DNA of 64,000 bases from Achromobacter sp. HZ34. GTDB lineage: Bacteria; Pseudomonadota; Gammaproteobacteria; Burkholderiales; Burkholderiaceae_B. The position numbers were made by a program, and so were the translations under genes. Below are positions 9,550 through 17,959 of this stretch, in pieces; position 1 is the stretch's first letter; each line of letters opens with the position of its first letter. The DNA is taken from assembly GCF_002209485.1 (NCBI RefSeq), contig NZ_NJIX01000006.1, positions 372,001-436,000 of the forward strand, read 5' to 3'. Below the pieces are notes generated by a model, which was not told where the DNA came from, searched no databases, and saw only the letters and a program-made list of their open reading frames with translations.

Positions 9550-10245
9550 TCAGACGCCGAACCCTGACGCTTTACGCAAAGCCGACGACGCTGGCCCGGT
9601 CAAGGTCCGTACGAACTCGGCGGCCAGGTCCGGCGCGGCGGCGTGGGTGCAGACCGCGGCCGTGTAGACGGTGCTCAGGCCATAGCCGGACGGCAGATCG
9701 CCGACCAGGGTGACGCCCTGCGTGTAGCGGATCTCCGTCACCTGGGTGCAGCCGATGAGGCCGGGGCCGCCGGCCTTGGCCATGGCCGTCATCGCGGCAT
9801 TGCCGTTGGGGAATTCATGGATACGGTCCGCCAGGCTTTCGTCCAGGCCCAGTTTTTTCAGGACGCCGGCGATGTGGATCCCGGCCGTGGACTGGGTCAG
9901 GTGCGGGACATACAGGCCGGTGCAGGCCTGTAGCGCCGAGCGCAGGGCATCGCCGTCGTGGACATCCACTGGCGGGCTGCCGGCGCAGACGGCCACGCCC
10001 GTTTCCACGCGTCCCAATGCCTGTGCACTGCCTGCGACGAGATGGCCTTGCTGGGTCAATTGGTCGATCAGTACCTGGGACAGGATAAGCAGATCGCAAG
10101 GGGCGCCAGCCAGGAGCTTGTCCCGCATGGTGCCGACCGCCCCGAAGGTGGGCTCAACCGTGCAGCCATGCGCGGCTTCAAAATCCGATCGCAGGCCGTT
10201 GACCACCGCTTGCGCGGCGCCGCCGCTGAATAAATGCAGTTCCAT
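9550..10245 (-). CDS. ModA-like substrate-binding protein lacking a signal peptide
   Basis: The 231-residue protein has the type II periplasmic-binding fold of molybdate-binding proteins: ELHLFSGGAAQAVVNGL, FEAAHGCTVEPTFGAVG, KLLAGAPCDLLILS, and a late GPGLIGCTQVTEIRY. A ribosome site (AAGGAAC) lies just before ATG 10245. The frame upstream has no other start, so the product begins directly with the first beta strand and should stay in the cytosol. It is the last gene after the Mo-hydroxylase subunits on the same strand. It might bind molybdate or a cofactor precursor for that enzyme, or have lost transport; no ABC permease or ATPase genes accompany it. Confidence 0.85.
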   Translation of the reverse strand: MELHLFSGGAAQAVVNGLRSDFEAAHGCTVEPTFGAVGTMRDKLLAGAPCDLLILSQVLIDQLTQQGHLVAGSAQALGRVETGVAVCAGSPPVDVHDGDALRSALQACTGLYVPHLTQSTAGIHIAGVLKKLGLDESLADRIHEFPNGNAAMTAMAKAGGPGLIGCTQVTEIRYTQGVTLVGDLPSGYGLSTVYTAAVCTHAAAPDLAAEFVRTLTGPASSALRKASGFGV

Positions 10246-10394
10246 CGTGTTCCTTTTCGTCCTGTGTTGCCGGGCCTTTCATCGAGGCCCTGGTTTGCCT
10301 GAATAGGGGTAATGCCGCTCCTGAGGAGCATGTGGTTTTTAAGGATCCGCCTCGGATATGCTTCCATGCCGCACCGGGATCGCCTCTGCGGGTG

Positions 10395-12722
10395 CTAGCC
10401 GGCGTCCGTATCCTCGTCATTCATTGCTTGCATGATGCGGTCCGGTGTCAGCGGCATGTCGCGTACGCGCACGCCCAGGGCGGTGGCGACCGCGTTGGCG
10501 ATGGCGGCGGCGGTGGGGCCCAGGGCGGCTTCGCCGGCGCCCAATGGCGGGGCGTCGACCTGGTTCACGATGTCGACGCTGACGGCCGGGATCTGGCTGA
10601 AGCGCATGATGGGATAGCTTTCCCAATCGCCATCGAGCAATCGGGTGGTGTCGAAGTGGGTGGCCTCCTGCAGCGTCCAGCTTGCCGCCTGCAAGGCGCC
10701 GCCCTCGATCTGCTGCCGCACGCCGTCGGGATTGATGGCCAGGCCGACGTCGACGGCAATGTGCAGGGCACGCAGGCGGACCTGGTCGTCGACTTCGACA
10801 TGTGCCACGACGGCGCAGTACGCGCCAGTGCCCTTATAGCGAGCGACGCCGCAGCCTCGGCCGCGCACGCTGTCGGCGTTCTCGGGCGCGGTCTTGGCAT
10901 CGCCGCCGGTGGGACTGCCGACATTCGACGACGAGGCCTTGGCGTCGCCGCCGGTGGCGCCGTTGGGGTTCGATGGCGCAGCCTCGGCATCGCTCGCATC
11001 GCTGCCCTGCCACGCCGCGCGCAGTACCGCCGCCATGCGGGGATCTTCGATGTGGGCCAGGCGGTAGTCGAGCGGGGAGGCATGCGCGGCCAGGGCCAGT
11101 TCGTCCATGAAGGACTCGATGGCGAAGACGTTGGCGTGGGCGCCCAGCGCGCGTAAGGCCGATGCCCGCAAGGGCACATCGCGGACCCGGTGGCAGGCGA
11201 CGTCGACGCTGGCGAAGGCGTAGCCGGGCTCGGCGTTGCGATCCATGCCGCCGCCCGCGGCGCGGGGCGCGTCGACCGCGTCCAGTTTCGGGAAAGGCCT
11301 TGCCAGGTGCCAACTGCCAAGCAGGGTGGGCGAGGGCGCACGTCCGGGACGCAAGCCGTGGCCGGGGCTCCAAGCCTGATGGCGCCAGGCCAGCACATGG
11401 CCGTCGGCATCGACGTCGGCTTCCAGCTCGACGGCCATGGCCGGACCCAGTGGAGACCAGTTCAGTTCATCGGCGCGCGACCATTGCACGCGCACCGGCT
11501 GGCCGGGGCAATGGCCCGCCAACCAGGCGGCATCGTAAGCCACGTCGTCGGCGCCGTTATGGCCGTAGCAGCCGGCGCCCTGCACGTGTTCGACGACGAT
11601 GGCGTCTTCGGGCCGGCGCAAGGCCAGCGCCAGGTCACGCCGCAAGTTATAGATTGACTGGCTATGCGTCCACACTTCCAGCCGAGTGCCATCATCCCGC
11701 GCCAGGGCGCAGGATGGGCCGATCGAAGCATGCTTCAGGAAAGGCCGCGAGTACGCTGCACGCAGGGTGCGAACGGGACCTGCCGCGCCGGCGTCGTTCC
11801 GCGACGTTTCGGTAACCAGGCCAGGGGCCTCGGCCCCCGCTGCGGCACCAGCACCGGCCTTAGCCCCGGCTTCGGCCGAGCCGTTCCCCAACCGTAAAGT
11901 CTCGCATGGCAGCGTCTTCAGCCATGCGGGCAGCGCGCTGTCGTCGGGCAGCGTGGCGGACTCTTCCCACGTGGCGTGCGCCGCCAGATGGACGAGGGCG
12001 CGTTCCGCGACATGTTCCTGCGTGGCGACGACCCCGACCAGCGTGCCGTCGCGGGCCACGCTGACGACGTCGGGCCATGCGGCCACTTCCGCCTCGTCCA
12101 GTGCCACCAATCGTGCGGCCGGCGAGGGTGGCCGCAGCATGCGCCCGTGCAGCAATCCCGGCAACTCGATATCGTGGATATAGCGATACCGTCCGTAGAC
12201 CTTCTCGGCGATGTCGTCCCGCTGCCGCGACTGGCCGACTTCGCGATACGTAGCGCGCGTTCTGACCGATACATCCACGTCAACCGGCCGGTCCAGCAAA
12301 CCGGGATCCAAATCCCAATAGCTGCCCAGGCGATCCGGCCCATGCAGGAACATGCCATCCTCGACCCGTACCGCTGCCGCCGGCACGCCATGCGCGGCCG
12401 CTACGTGGGCCAAGTACACCGCGCGTACCTGCGCGCAGACGTGACGCAGCGCCTCGCCGGAATGCTGGATCGACAAGCTGCCGGAGGTCACCGCTTCGTC
12501 GGGGCTGACGGCCGTGCGTGGCGCGGCCATCGCAATGCGCGCGAACGTCACCTCCAATTCCTCGGCGGCGATCTGCGCCAGGGCAGTGCGTATGCCCTGG
12601 CCGATTTCCACCTTGCCGGAACGCACCAGCACCGTACCCGCTGGATCGAACGCCAGCCAGGTCGACAGGCGCGGATTGGCGCGCAGGCTGAACGGCAAAG
12701 CATTGACGGCAGTGTCCATCAT
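10395..12722 (-). CDS. molybdopterin-binding large subunit of a two-subunit aromatic/aldehyde hydroxylase
   Basis: The 775-residue protein matches xanthine dehydrogenase-family large subunits of the isoquinoline oxidoreductase (IorB) type. GKVEIGQGIRTALAQIAAEE lies near residue 37, a DIELPGLLHGRMLRPP segment near 185, the Mo-cofactor region AHANVFAIESFMDELA, and the catalytic-Glu motif GAGEAALGPTAAAIANAVA near the C-terminus. These enzymes hydroxylate N-heteroaromatics or aldehydes with water-derived oxygen. Two low-complexity inserts stand out: Ala/Gly-rich near residue 285 and Gly/Asp/Ala/Ser-rich near 590. ATG 12722 overlaps the stop of the 2Fe-2S subunit gene. It has no cytochrome domain, unlike nicotinate-type NicB. 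Confidence 0.92.
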   Translation of the reverse strand: MMDTAVNALPFSLRANPRLSTWLAFDPAGTVLVRSGKVEIGQGIRTALAQIAAEELEVTFARIAMAAPRTAVSPDEAVTSGSLSIQHSGEALRHVCAQVRAVYLAHVAAAHGVPAAAVRVEDGMFLHGPDRLGSYWDLDPGLLDRPVDVDVSVRTRATYREVGQSRQRDDIAEKVYGRYRYIHDIELPGLLHGRMLRPPSPAARLVALDEAEVAAWPDVVSVARDGTLVGVVATQEHVAERALVHLAAHATWEESATLPDDSALPAWLKTLPCETLRLGNGSAEAGAKAGAGAAAGAEAPGLVTETSRNDAGAAGPVRTLRAAYSRPFLKHASIGPSCALARDDGTRLEVWTHSQSIYNLRRDLALALRRPEDAIVVEHVQGAGCYGHNGADDVAYDAAWLAGHCPGQPVRVQWSRADELNWSPLGPAMAVELEADVDADGHVLAWRHQAWSPGHGLRPGRAPSPTLLGSWHLARPFPKLDAVDAPRAAGGGMDRNAEPGYAFASVDVACHRVRDVPLRASALRALGAHANVFAIESFMDELALAAHASPLDYRLAHIEDPRMAAVLRAAWQGSDASDAEAAPSNPNGATGGDAKASSSNVGSPTGGDAKTAPENADSVRGRGCGVARYKGTGAYCAVVAHVEVDDQVRLRALHIAVDVGLAINPDGVRQQIEGGALQAASWTLQEATHFDTTRLLDGDWESYPIMRFSQIPAVSVDIVNQVDAPPLGAGEAALGPTAAAIANAVATALGVRVRDMPLTPDRIMQAMNDEDTDAG

Positions 12723-13207
12723 GATGAGTCACCGCCACCGCCACCGTCCCGCGCCGCCCGCGCCACCGCGCGCAGCACCCGCGGATGCGTGCCGCAACGG
12801 CACAAGTTGCGCTCCAGCCCCGCGCGCATTTCCGTCTCTGTCGGATGCGGACAGCGCCGTAGCAAGGCAACCGCCGCGATCATCATCCCCGACGTGCAGT
12901 AACCGCACTGCGCGGCCTGCTCCTCGATGAAAGCCCGTTGCACCGGATGCAGCGCCCGCTCGTCGCCCAGGCCTTCCACCGTCACGACCTCCTTGTCCGC
13001 CGCGGACCACATCGGCGTATCGCAGGCAGGCACCGCATGGCCGTCCATCATCACCATGCAGGCGCCGCACAAGCCCGCGCCGCAGCCATAGTGGCTGGCC
13101 TTCAGCCCAAACTCATTGCGCAGGACGTCCAGCAGGCTGCGGCTCGGGTCCACCCGCAACGACAGGGGCCGCCCATTGACGGTCAGCGCGATGCTTTCCA
13201 CGCCCAT
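12719..13207 (-). CDS. 2Fe-2S small subunit of the Mo hydroxylase
   Basis: The 162-residue protein starts at ATG 13207; an in-frame TTG at 13213 would overlap the upstream stop. It is of the CoxS/IorA type: a plant-ferredoxin domain with GCGAGLCGACMVMMDG, then a helical domain with CGYCTSGMMI and the final cluster motif NLCRCGTHPRVL. The two 2Fe-2S clusters pass electrons from the Mo centre to an external acceptor. Its stop overlaps the large-subunit start (ATGATG), so the subunits are made in fixed ratio. Confidence 0.95.
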   Translation of the reverse strand: MGVESIALTVNGRPLSLRVDPSRSLLDVLRNEFGLKASHYGCGAGLCGACMVMMDGHAVPACDTPMWSAADKEVVTVEGLGDERALHPVQRAFIEEQAAQCGYCTSGMMIAAVALLRRCPHPTETEMRAGLERNLCRCGTHPRVLRAVARAARDGGGGGDSS

Positions 13208-13209
13208 CC

Positions 13210-14190
13210 TCAATCAACCGTGATATTGGCCGATTTCACGATCGCGCCCCACTTGTCGATGTCCTGCTTGAGGTAGGTGGTGAACTGGGCCGGCGTCATC
13301 TTCATTGGCGTGACACCGCTTTGCGCCCACACCGACCGGATATCCTGCTGTTCGACGATCTTCGAAATGTGCTCGTTCAGGAAATTCACCACGTCAGGCG
13401 GGGTGCCCTTGGGCGCCAGCAGACCCAGCCAGATCGTCGCTGTATAGCCGGGCACGCCCGCCTCCGCCATGGTGGGCGTATCGGGGAAAACGCTGGAGCG
13501 TTCCGCGCCGGTGGTCGCCAGCGCCACTACCTTCTTCGTCTGGACCAGTTCGGTCATGGTGCTGACCGCATCGAACATCATGTCGACCTGTCCACCCAGC
13601 ACATCGGTGCGCGCGCCGCCGCTGCTCTTGTACGGAATGTGGGTAACGTTGATCGCGGCCATGTTCTTGAACAGTTCGCCGGCCATGTGATACGGCGTGC
13701 CCGTGCCCGACGATGCGTAATTGAGCTTGCCCGGCGACTGCCTGGCCTGCGCCACCAGTTCCTTGACCGACTTGATCGGCAGGCCCGCGCGTACCACCAG
13801 CACCAGCGGCGCCTCATTGACGGGCGCCACCGCGGTGAAATCCTGCATCAGGTCATAAGGCCGCTTCTTCAACAGCGTCTCGTTGACCGTCTGCGTATTG
13901 GACATCATCAGCAGGGTATAGCCGTCCGGCGCCGCCTTGGCGACGTACTGCGTGCCGATCACCGCGCCGGCGCCCGGCCGGTTTTCCACCACGAAGGACT
14001 GGCCGGTCTCCTGGCCCAGGCGCTGCGCCAGCACGCGCGCATAGACGTCGGCGGAACCGCCGGCGCCGAAGGGCACGATGATGGTAACGGGATGGCTGGG
14101 ATACTTCTGGGCCCAGGCCAGGTTGGTGGTGGCGCTCCAGGCGGCCACCATTGCGAAGGCGGCCAGGCCGCCGCGCATCAAAGCGTTCAT
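13210..14190 (-). CDS. Bug-family periplasmic receptor (tripartite tricarboxylate type)
   Basis: The 326-residue protein starts at ATG 14190 after a GAGGAGAC ribosome site. A signal peptide (MNALMRGGLAAFAMVAAWSA, ending near AWAQ) leads to the Bug core YPSHPVTIIVPFGAGGSADV, a VVENRPGAGAVIGTQYVAKA segment and the loop GTGTPYHMAGELF. Bug proteins bind carboxylated or amide small molecules in the periplasm; no membrane TctA/TctB genes lie here, the usual orphan state in Bordetella. The Mo-hydroxylase small-subunit gene begins 3 bases after its stop, so its ligand may be the substrate of that enzyme. Confidence 0.95.
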   Translation of the reverse strand: MNALMRGGLAAFAMVAAWSATTNLAWAQKYPSHPVTIIVPFGAGGSADVYARVLAQRLGQETGQSFVVENRPGAGAVIGTQYVAKAAPDGYTLLMMSNTQTVNETLLKKRPYDLMQDFTAVAPVNEAPLVLVVRAGLPIKSVKELVAQARQSPGKLNYASSGTGTPYHMAGELFKNMAAINVTHIPYKSSGGARTDVLGGQVDMMFDAVSTMTELVQTKKVVALATTGAERSSVFPDTPTMAEAGVPGYTATIWLGLLAPKGTPPDVVNFLNEHISKIVEQQDIRSVWAQSGVTPMKMTPAQFTTYLKQDIDKWGAIVKSANITVD

Positions 14191-14286
14191 CGATTGTCTC
14201 CTCACGGCTCCTGTGGAGGCCGCGTATGTCACCGGACGCGCCGCCGCGTATGCTCGCGGTCGACGCGCATATTCGCGCTGCGCGGC

Positions 14287-15165
14287 TTACGCCACCGCGT
14301 TCTCCAGCGTCCCCAGGCCCTCGATCTCGATGCGGATGACATCACCCGACGACACGAAGCGCGGCGGCTTGAAGCCGATGCCCACGCCCGCCGGCGTCCC
14401 GGTGGCGATGACGTCGCCCGGCTGCAACTCCATGCCGGCCGAGATGGTTTCGATGATGGTGGGGATGTCGAAGATCAGATCCGACGTGTTGGCGTTCTGG
14501 CGCAGTTCGCCGTTGACCCAGCACTTCACGGCCAGCTTGGTGGCATCGACTTCGTCGCGCGTGACCAGGTAGGGACCCATGGGGCAGAAGCCATCCAGGG
14601 ATTTGCCGAGGAACCATTGGCGATGCAATTTCTGCAGGTCGCGCGCGGTGACGTCGTTGACGATGGTGTAGCCGAACACGTGGTCGAAGGCGTCCGCCTT
14701 ACGGATGCCGCGGCCGGCCTTGCCGATCACCACGGCCAGTTCGGCTTCGTAGTCGATCTGCTGGGTGACCTGCTTGTGCGGCGGAATCGGTGCGCCCGGA
14801 CCGATCACGGTGGTGGCCGGCTTGGTGAAGACGACGGCCGCTTCCGGGGCGAGCTCGCCTTCCTTGGCGCTGCTGTCGAAGCCCGACTTGCTGAATTCGG
14901 CGGCGTGCTCGTGATAGTTCTTGCCGACGCAGAAGATATTGCGGCGGGGCTGATCGACAGGGGCCAGGATCTTGGCGCCGGCCAGCGGCTTGCCCGCACC
15001 CGCTGTACTCAGTTTTTCGCGCAGGCGGTCGAAATCATGTACCAGTTGGACCATGTCCCCCTTGAATCCCGGTGCCAGCTGGGATACTGGCCAAAATTGC
15101 TGCGACTGCGTGTCGACGAGGGCAATGGTGGGGGTTCCGTCAAGCGCGATATTGGCAAATTTCAT
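14287..15165 (-). CDS. fumarylacetoacetate hydrolase-family protein
   Basis: The 292-residue protein starts at ATG 15165. The FAH fold is clear: PRRNIFCVGKNYHEHAAE, the metal-ligand motif QIDYEAELAVVIG, GYTIVNDVTARDLQ, and GDVIATGTPAGVG near the C-terminus. The family includes hydrolases, decarboxylases and isomerases acting on C-C bonds of oxo acids from aromatic ring cleavage, with Mg or Mn. It is the promoter-proximal gene of the leftward operon with the Bug receptor and the Mo hydroxylase, so it probably handles a late intermediate of the same pathway. The exact reaction is unknown. Confidence 0.93.
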   Translation of the reverse strand: MKFANIALDGTPTIALVDTQSQQFWPVSQLAPGFKGDMVQLVHDFDRLREKLSTAGAGKPLAGAKILAPVDQPRRNIFCVGKNYHEHAAEFSKSGFDSSAKEGELAPEAAVVFTKPATTVIGPGAPIPPHKQVTQQIDYEAELAVVIGKAGRGIRKADAFDHVFGYTIVNDVTARDLQKLHRQWFLGKSLDGFCPMGPYLVTRDEVDATKLAVKCWVNGELRQNANTSDLIFDIPTIIETISAGMELQPGDVIATGTPAGVGIGFKPPRFVSSGDVIRIEIEGLGTLENAVA

Positions 15166-15179
15166 GACTCGTAGATAAT

Positions 15180-15264
15180 CCAATTGGTTGAGGCAAAGCG
15201 TAATTTAGAACCAAAATGGATCTTCATCAATACAATTCTTGATGGATTGTCTGACCAATTGGTT
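15180..15264. promoter_or_regulatory. paired CCAATTGG palindromes, candidate GntR operators
   Basis: CCAATTGGTT occurs at 15180-15189 and again at 15255-15264, the second inside the palindrome ACCAATTGGT; an AACCAA half-site lies at 15209-15214. They bracket the region between the divergent FAH gene (start 15165) and the GntR gene (start 15307). FadR-type regulators bind short TGGT/ACCA palindromes, so these are likely operators for the local regulator. The 75-base spacing would permit looping. Confidence 0.55.
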
Positions 15265-15306
15265 CATGTTGATGTAGAATCGCCAAGTCTATGGGAGTAC
15301 CTGAAC

Positions 15307-16017
15307 GTGGATGAACGGGTAGCGGGTTCCGCCGTGCGGTCCGAGGGCGCCAAGGAATTGGCGCGGTTTCTACAGGAAGAGATCAGTGCCGGCCGCTTGC
15401 GCGCGGGCGTCAAGCTGCCGCCGGAGCGGGAGCTGAGCCAGCGTTTCGGCGCGTCGCGCGGATCGGTGCGGCGTGTGCTGGCGGATCTGCGCGACCGGGG
15501 GCTGATCCGGCAATCGGTGGGCAGCGGTACGTTCGTGTCGGAGCAAGCCGAATCGTTGCTGGGTGCGCCGCCGGCCGCGGTGCCCTGGTTCCATGTGCCG
15601 GTCAGCCCGGCGGAACTGATGGAGGCGCGCCGCCTGGTCGAACCCTTGCTGCCGCCCATGATCGCGCGCAATGCCACGGCGGCTGACTTCTCCGCCATGC
15701 AGCACTGCATCGAGCAGTCCGAGGCGGCGACGACCATCGAAGGTTTCGAGCATTGGGACGGCGAGCTGCACAAGACCTTCGCGCTGGCGACTCACAACGC
15801 GTTTTTCATGCAGATACTGGAATTGACCAACCGCGCCCGGGAGCAGGGCGAGTGGGGACGCCTGAAGCGCAATTCACTGACGCCGCAGCGTCGCGCGGAG
15901 TATGAACAGCAGCACCGCGCCATCGTCGACGCGCTCCGCGACCGCGATGCGGCCCAGGCCGCTGCCTTGATGACGGGGCACCTGGAACAGATCCGCCGCA
16001 ATCTCTTCGGTGAGTGA
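15307..16017 (+). CDS. GntR-family regulator, FadR/FCD subfamily
   Basis: The 236-residue protein is read from GTG 15307, which follows GGGAG by a proper gap; the frame opens at 15184 but would include the operators. The winged helix (AKELARFLQEEISAGRL, LPPERELSQRFGASRGSVRR) is followed by an FCD effector domain (SPAELMEARRLVEPLLPPMI, FHxxL-type GELHKTFALATHNAFF, and a final QHRAIVDALRDRD). FCD regulators usually repress catabolic operons and release DNA on binding a carboxylate. Target: the divergent FAH-Bug-Mo-hydroxylase operon. Confidence 0.92.
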   Translation: MDERVAGSAVRSEGAKELARFLQEEISAGRLRAGVKLPPERELSQRFGASRGSVRRVLADLRDRGLIRQSVGSGTFVSEQAESLLGAPPAAVPWFHVPVSPAELMEARRLVEPLLPPMIARNATAADFSAMQHCIEQSEAATTIEGFEHWDGELHKTFALATHNAFFMQILELTNRAREQGEWGRLKRNSLTPQRRAEYEQQHRAIVDALRDRDAAQAAALMTGHLEQIRRNLFGE

Positions 16018-16084
16018 ACACCAGGCCGTGGAGCCGGGGCAGCGCCTCCGGGCCATGGCTCGATTCAACTCCGCTGGCGCAAGA

Positions 16085-17074
16085 TTACGCTACCGGCTTC
16101 TTCTGCCGATACGCATACGACGCATCGTATTTCGCCGTGATGTAGTCGCCGGCAATGATGGGTTCGTACTTGGGCGGCGCGTCCGGCGTGGCGCAATTGG
16201 GCAGGCATTCGACCACGGTATCGAAATCGGGATCGTAGAACACGGGAATGGAAAAGCGTTCCTGGCCCGACGCATTGACCACCCGATGCGGCGTCGAGAC
16301 GAACAGGTCATTGGACCAGCGCGCCAGCATGTCGCCGATATTCACCACGAACGTGCCGTCGATATAGGGCGCGGACACCCAGTCGCCGCTGCGGTTACGT
16401 ACCTGCAAGCCGCCGACGTCGTCCTGCCAGAGTATGGTGATGCAGCCGAAATCTGTATGCGGTGCCGCACCATACTGCTCGGCCCGCGCCTCGGGCGGCT
16501 GCGGTGGATAATGCAGCAGCCGCGCGCGCACCAGCGGATTTTTGTACATAGCGCGAAAAAAATCGCGTTTCAGCTCCAGCGACAGCGCAATCCCTTCGAG
16601 CACCCGCTGACCTAGCTCAAAGACGTGCTGGTAATAAGATTCCAAAATGGTGCGCCAGGTCTGTTCACTGGGCAGCCACTGGTTCATCCCCACCAAAGGC
16701 TTGCCTGCCAACACTTCCGGGTGATCCGGGGTGAAGGGATAAGCGAAATTGAAGCTCTCTTTCAAATCGGCAAGGCGTGCGCCTTCCAGCACGGTTTGCT
16801 TGAAAGCGACATAGCCGCGGTGCGCATCATTGATGGAAATCGATTTTTTGATTTCTTCCGGCAGGCGGAAAAAATACTTTGCGCACATATAGACCGCGCG
16901 CAGCAGATCGGCCGGGATATTGTGGTTGGATATGTAGAAAAATCCAACGTCTACCGCGGCTTTACGAATTTCTTCCGCAACCCGGAGCGCCCCTCTATGA
17001 TCCTTTATATCGAACATCGGTCGAATGTCGACAATAGGGATAGATCCGAAATTACCTGATTGGGTCGCGGTCAT
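16085..17074 (-). CDS. 2-oxoglutarate/Fe(II)-dependent oxygenase, isopenicillin N synthase-like
   Basis: The 329-residue protein has the N-terminal DIOX domain (SIPIVDIRPMF, AAVDVGFFYISNHNIP) and the double-stranded beta-helix core. The iron triad is His206, Asp208 (APHTDFGCITIL) and His263 (STPHRVVN), and the 2-oxoglutarate ligand motif is RFS at 273-275. Bacterial members hydroxylate or desaturate small organic molecules. It is divergent from the GntR gene at 17186, with a candidate operator between them. The substrate is unknown; the neighbouring Bug, lyase and deacetylase genes suggest a scavenged organic acid or amide. Confidence 0.93.
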   Translation of the reverse strand: MTATQSGNFGSIPIVDIRPMFDIKDHRGALRVAEEIRKAAVDVGFFYISNHNIPADLLRAVYMCAKYFFRLPEEIKKSISINDAHRGYVAFKQTVLEGARLADLKESFNFAYPFTPDHPEVLAGKPLVGMNQWLPSEQTWRTILESYYQHVFELGQRVLEGIALSLELKRDFFRAMYKNPLVRARLLHYPPQPPEARAEQYGAAPHTDFGCITILWQDDVGGLQVRNRSGDWVSAPYIDGTFVVNIGDMLARWSNDLFVSTPHRVVNASGQERFSIPVFYDPDFDTVVECLPNCATPDAPPKYEPIIAGDYITAKYDASYAYRQKKPVA

Positions 17075-17162
17075 TTAGCAAAACTCCTCGCCTTCTTTAA
17101 GCCGTTGAAGATGATGCGTAAGCGAACTTATCCGGTTAAGATTGTGCGGCGTTGAACTTGAA

Positions 17163-17189
17163 ACATTGTAATCACCTTCATACAAATGT
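17163..17189. promoter_or_regulatory. imperfect inverted repeat, candidate GntR operator
   Basis: ACATTGTA at 17163-17170 faces TACAAATGT at 17181-17189, its near-exact reverse complement with one extra base. The repeat overlaps ATG 17186 of the regulator and lies 89 bases from the divergent oxygenase start. TTGTA/TACAA arms are common in GntR operators. Confidence 0.4.
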
Positions 17190-17959
17190 CCATGCATACG
17201 TTGAGCGCGGGAGTCCCGATGTACCACCAGATCGCGCAGGTGCTGCGGCGCCGTCTGGAAGCTGGTGATCTGGGGGCGGGTAATCAAATGGCGACCGAAC
17301 AGGCGCTGTGCGATGAATTCGGTGTGAGCCGTACCACTGTAAGGCACGCGCTCAGTTATTTGAAGCGCGAAGGGTTGCTGAGCAGCCGCCGTGGCGTCGG
17401 TACGCGACGCGTGGAGGCGGGGCCGCGCAAGAAATATGTGCGCTCCAATGGCGATCCGCTGCATGCCACTTTGTCCAGCAAGCCACGCATATTGACACTG
17501 GGCCTGGCCCCGGCGCCGGCGCATGTGGCGCGCTTCCTGGGCCTGGAAGAGGGCGCCGACGTTTTCAAGATCGTGCGCATGCATGATCTCGATGGCGAAC
17601 CGCTGTCGGTCGTAATCAGTTATATGCCCTCGTATCTGTCGAAAATCACGCGCGGTGCCATGCTGCGCGAATCCTTGCACGAGATTTTCTGGCATGACTT
17701 CGGCCTCAAGGTCGAAAAGAGCCTGCATACCGTACGCCTGAGCCGCGCGGATACCGATATTGCCGAGCTTTTGAAAATCGGTCTGGCCGATCCGGTGATG
17801 CATATCCAGGCGCAGACTTTCTTGCGCGGCGGCCAGCCCATACGCTGGACTGAAAACTATTTCTGCGAAGATCGCTACGAGTACACGGCCGAATTCGTCT
17901 GGGATCCTCCGCCACCTCGGCGCAGAGCGACAGCGGCCAAACCTGGGGAAAAAAAGTGA
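17186..17959 (+). CDS. GntR-family regulator with UTRA domain (HutC subfamily)
   Basis: The 257-residue protein has a winged helix (YHQIAQVLRRRLEAGDL, MATEQALCDEFGVSRTTVRH, GLLSSRRGVGTRR) and a UTRA ligand domain (VFKIVRMHDLDGEPLSVVIS, LRESLHEIFWHDFGLKVEKS, then QAQTFLRGGQPIRWTENYF). HutC-type regulators respond to small metabolites of the operon they control. ATG 17186 or 17192 could be the start. Its stop overlaps the next gene (TGATG), so it is the first gene of a gntR-bug-lyase-deacetylase operon and probably also controls the divergent oxygenase. Confidence 0.93.
   Translation: MSMHTLSAGVPMYHQIAQVLRRRLEAGDLGAGNQMATEQALCDEFGVSRTTVRHALSYLKREGLLSSRRGVGTRRVEAGPRKKYVRSNGDPLHATLSSKPRILTLGLAPAPAHVARFLGLEEGADVFKIVRMHDLDGEPLSVVISYMPSYLSKITRGAMLRESLHEIFWHDFGLKVEKSLHTVRLSRADTDIAELLKIGLADPVMHIQAQTFLRGGQPIRWTENYFCEDRYEYTAEFVWDPPPPRRRATAAKPGEKK

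Noticed and set aside
13321-15174. 617-codon rightward ORF opposite the Bug and FAH genes
   Set aside because: It is an antisense shadow: the leftward strand encodes clear Bug and FAH proteins, and the rightward product is Arg/Gly/His-rich without any family motif.
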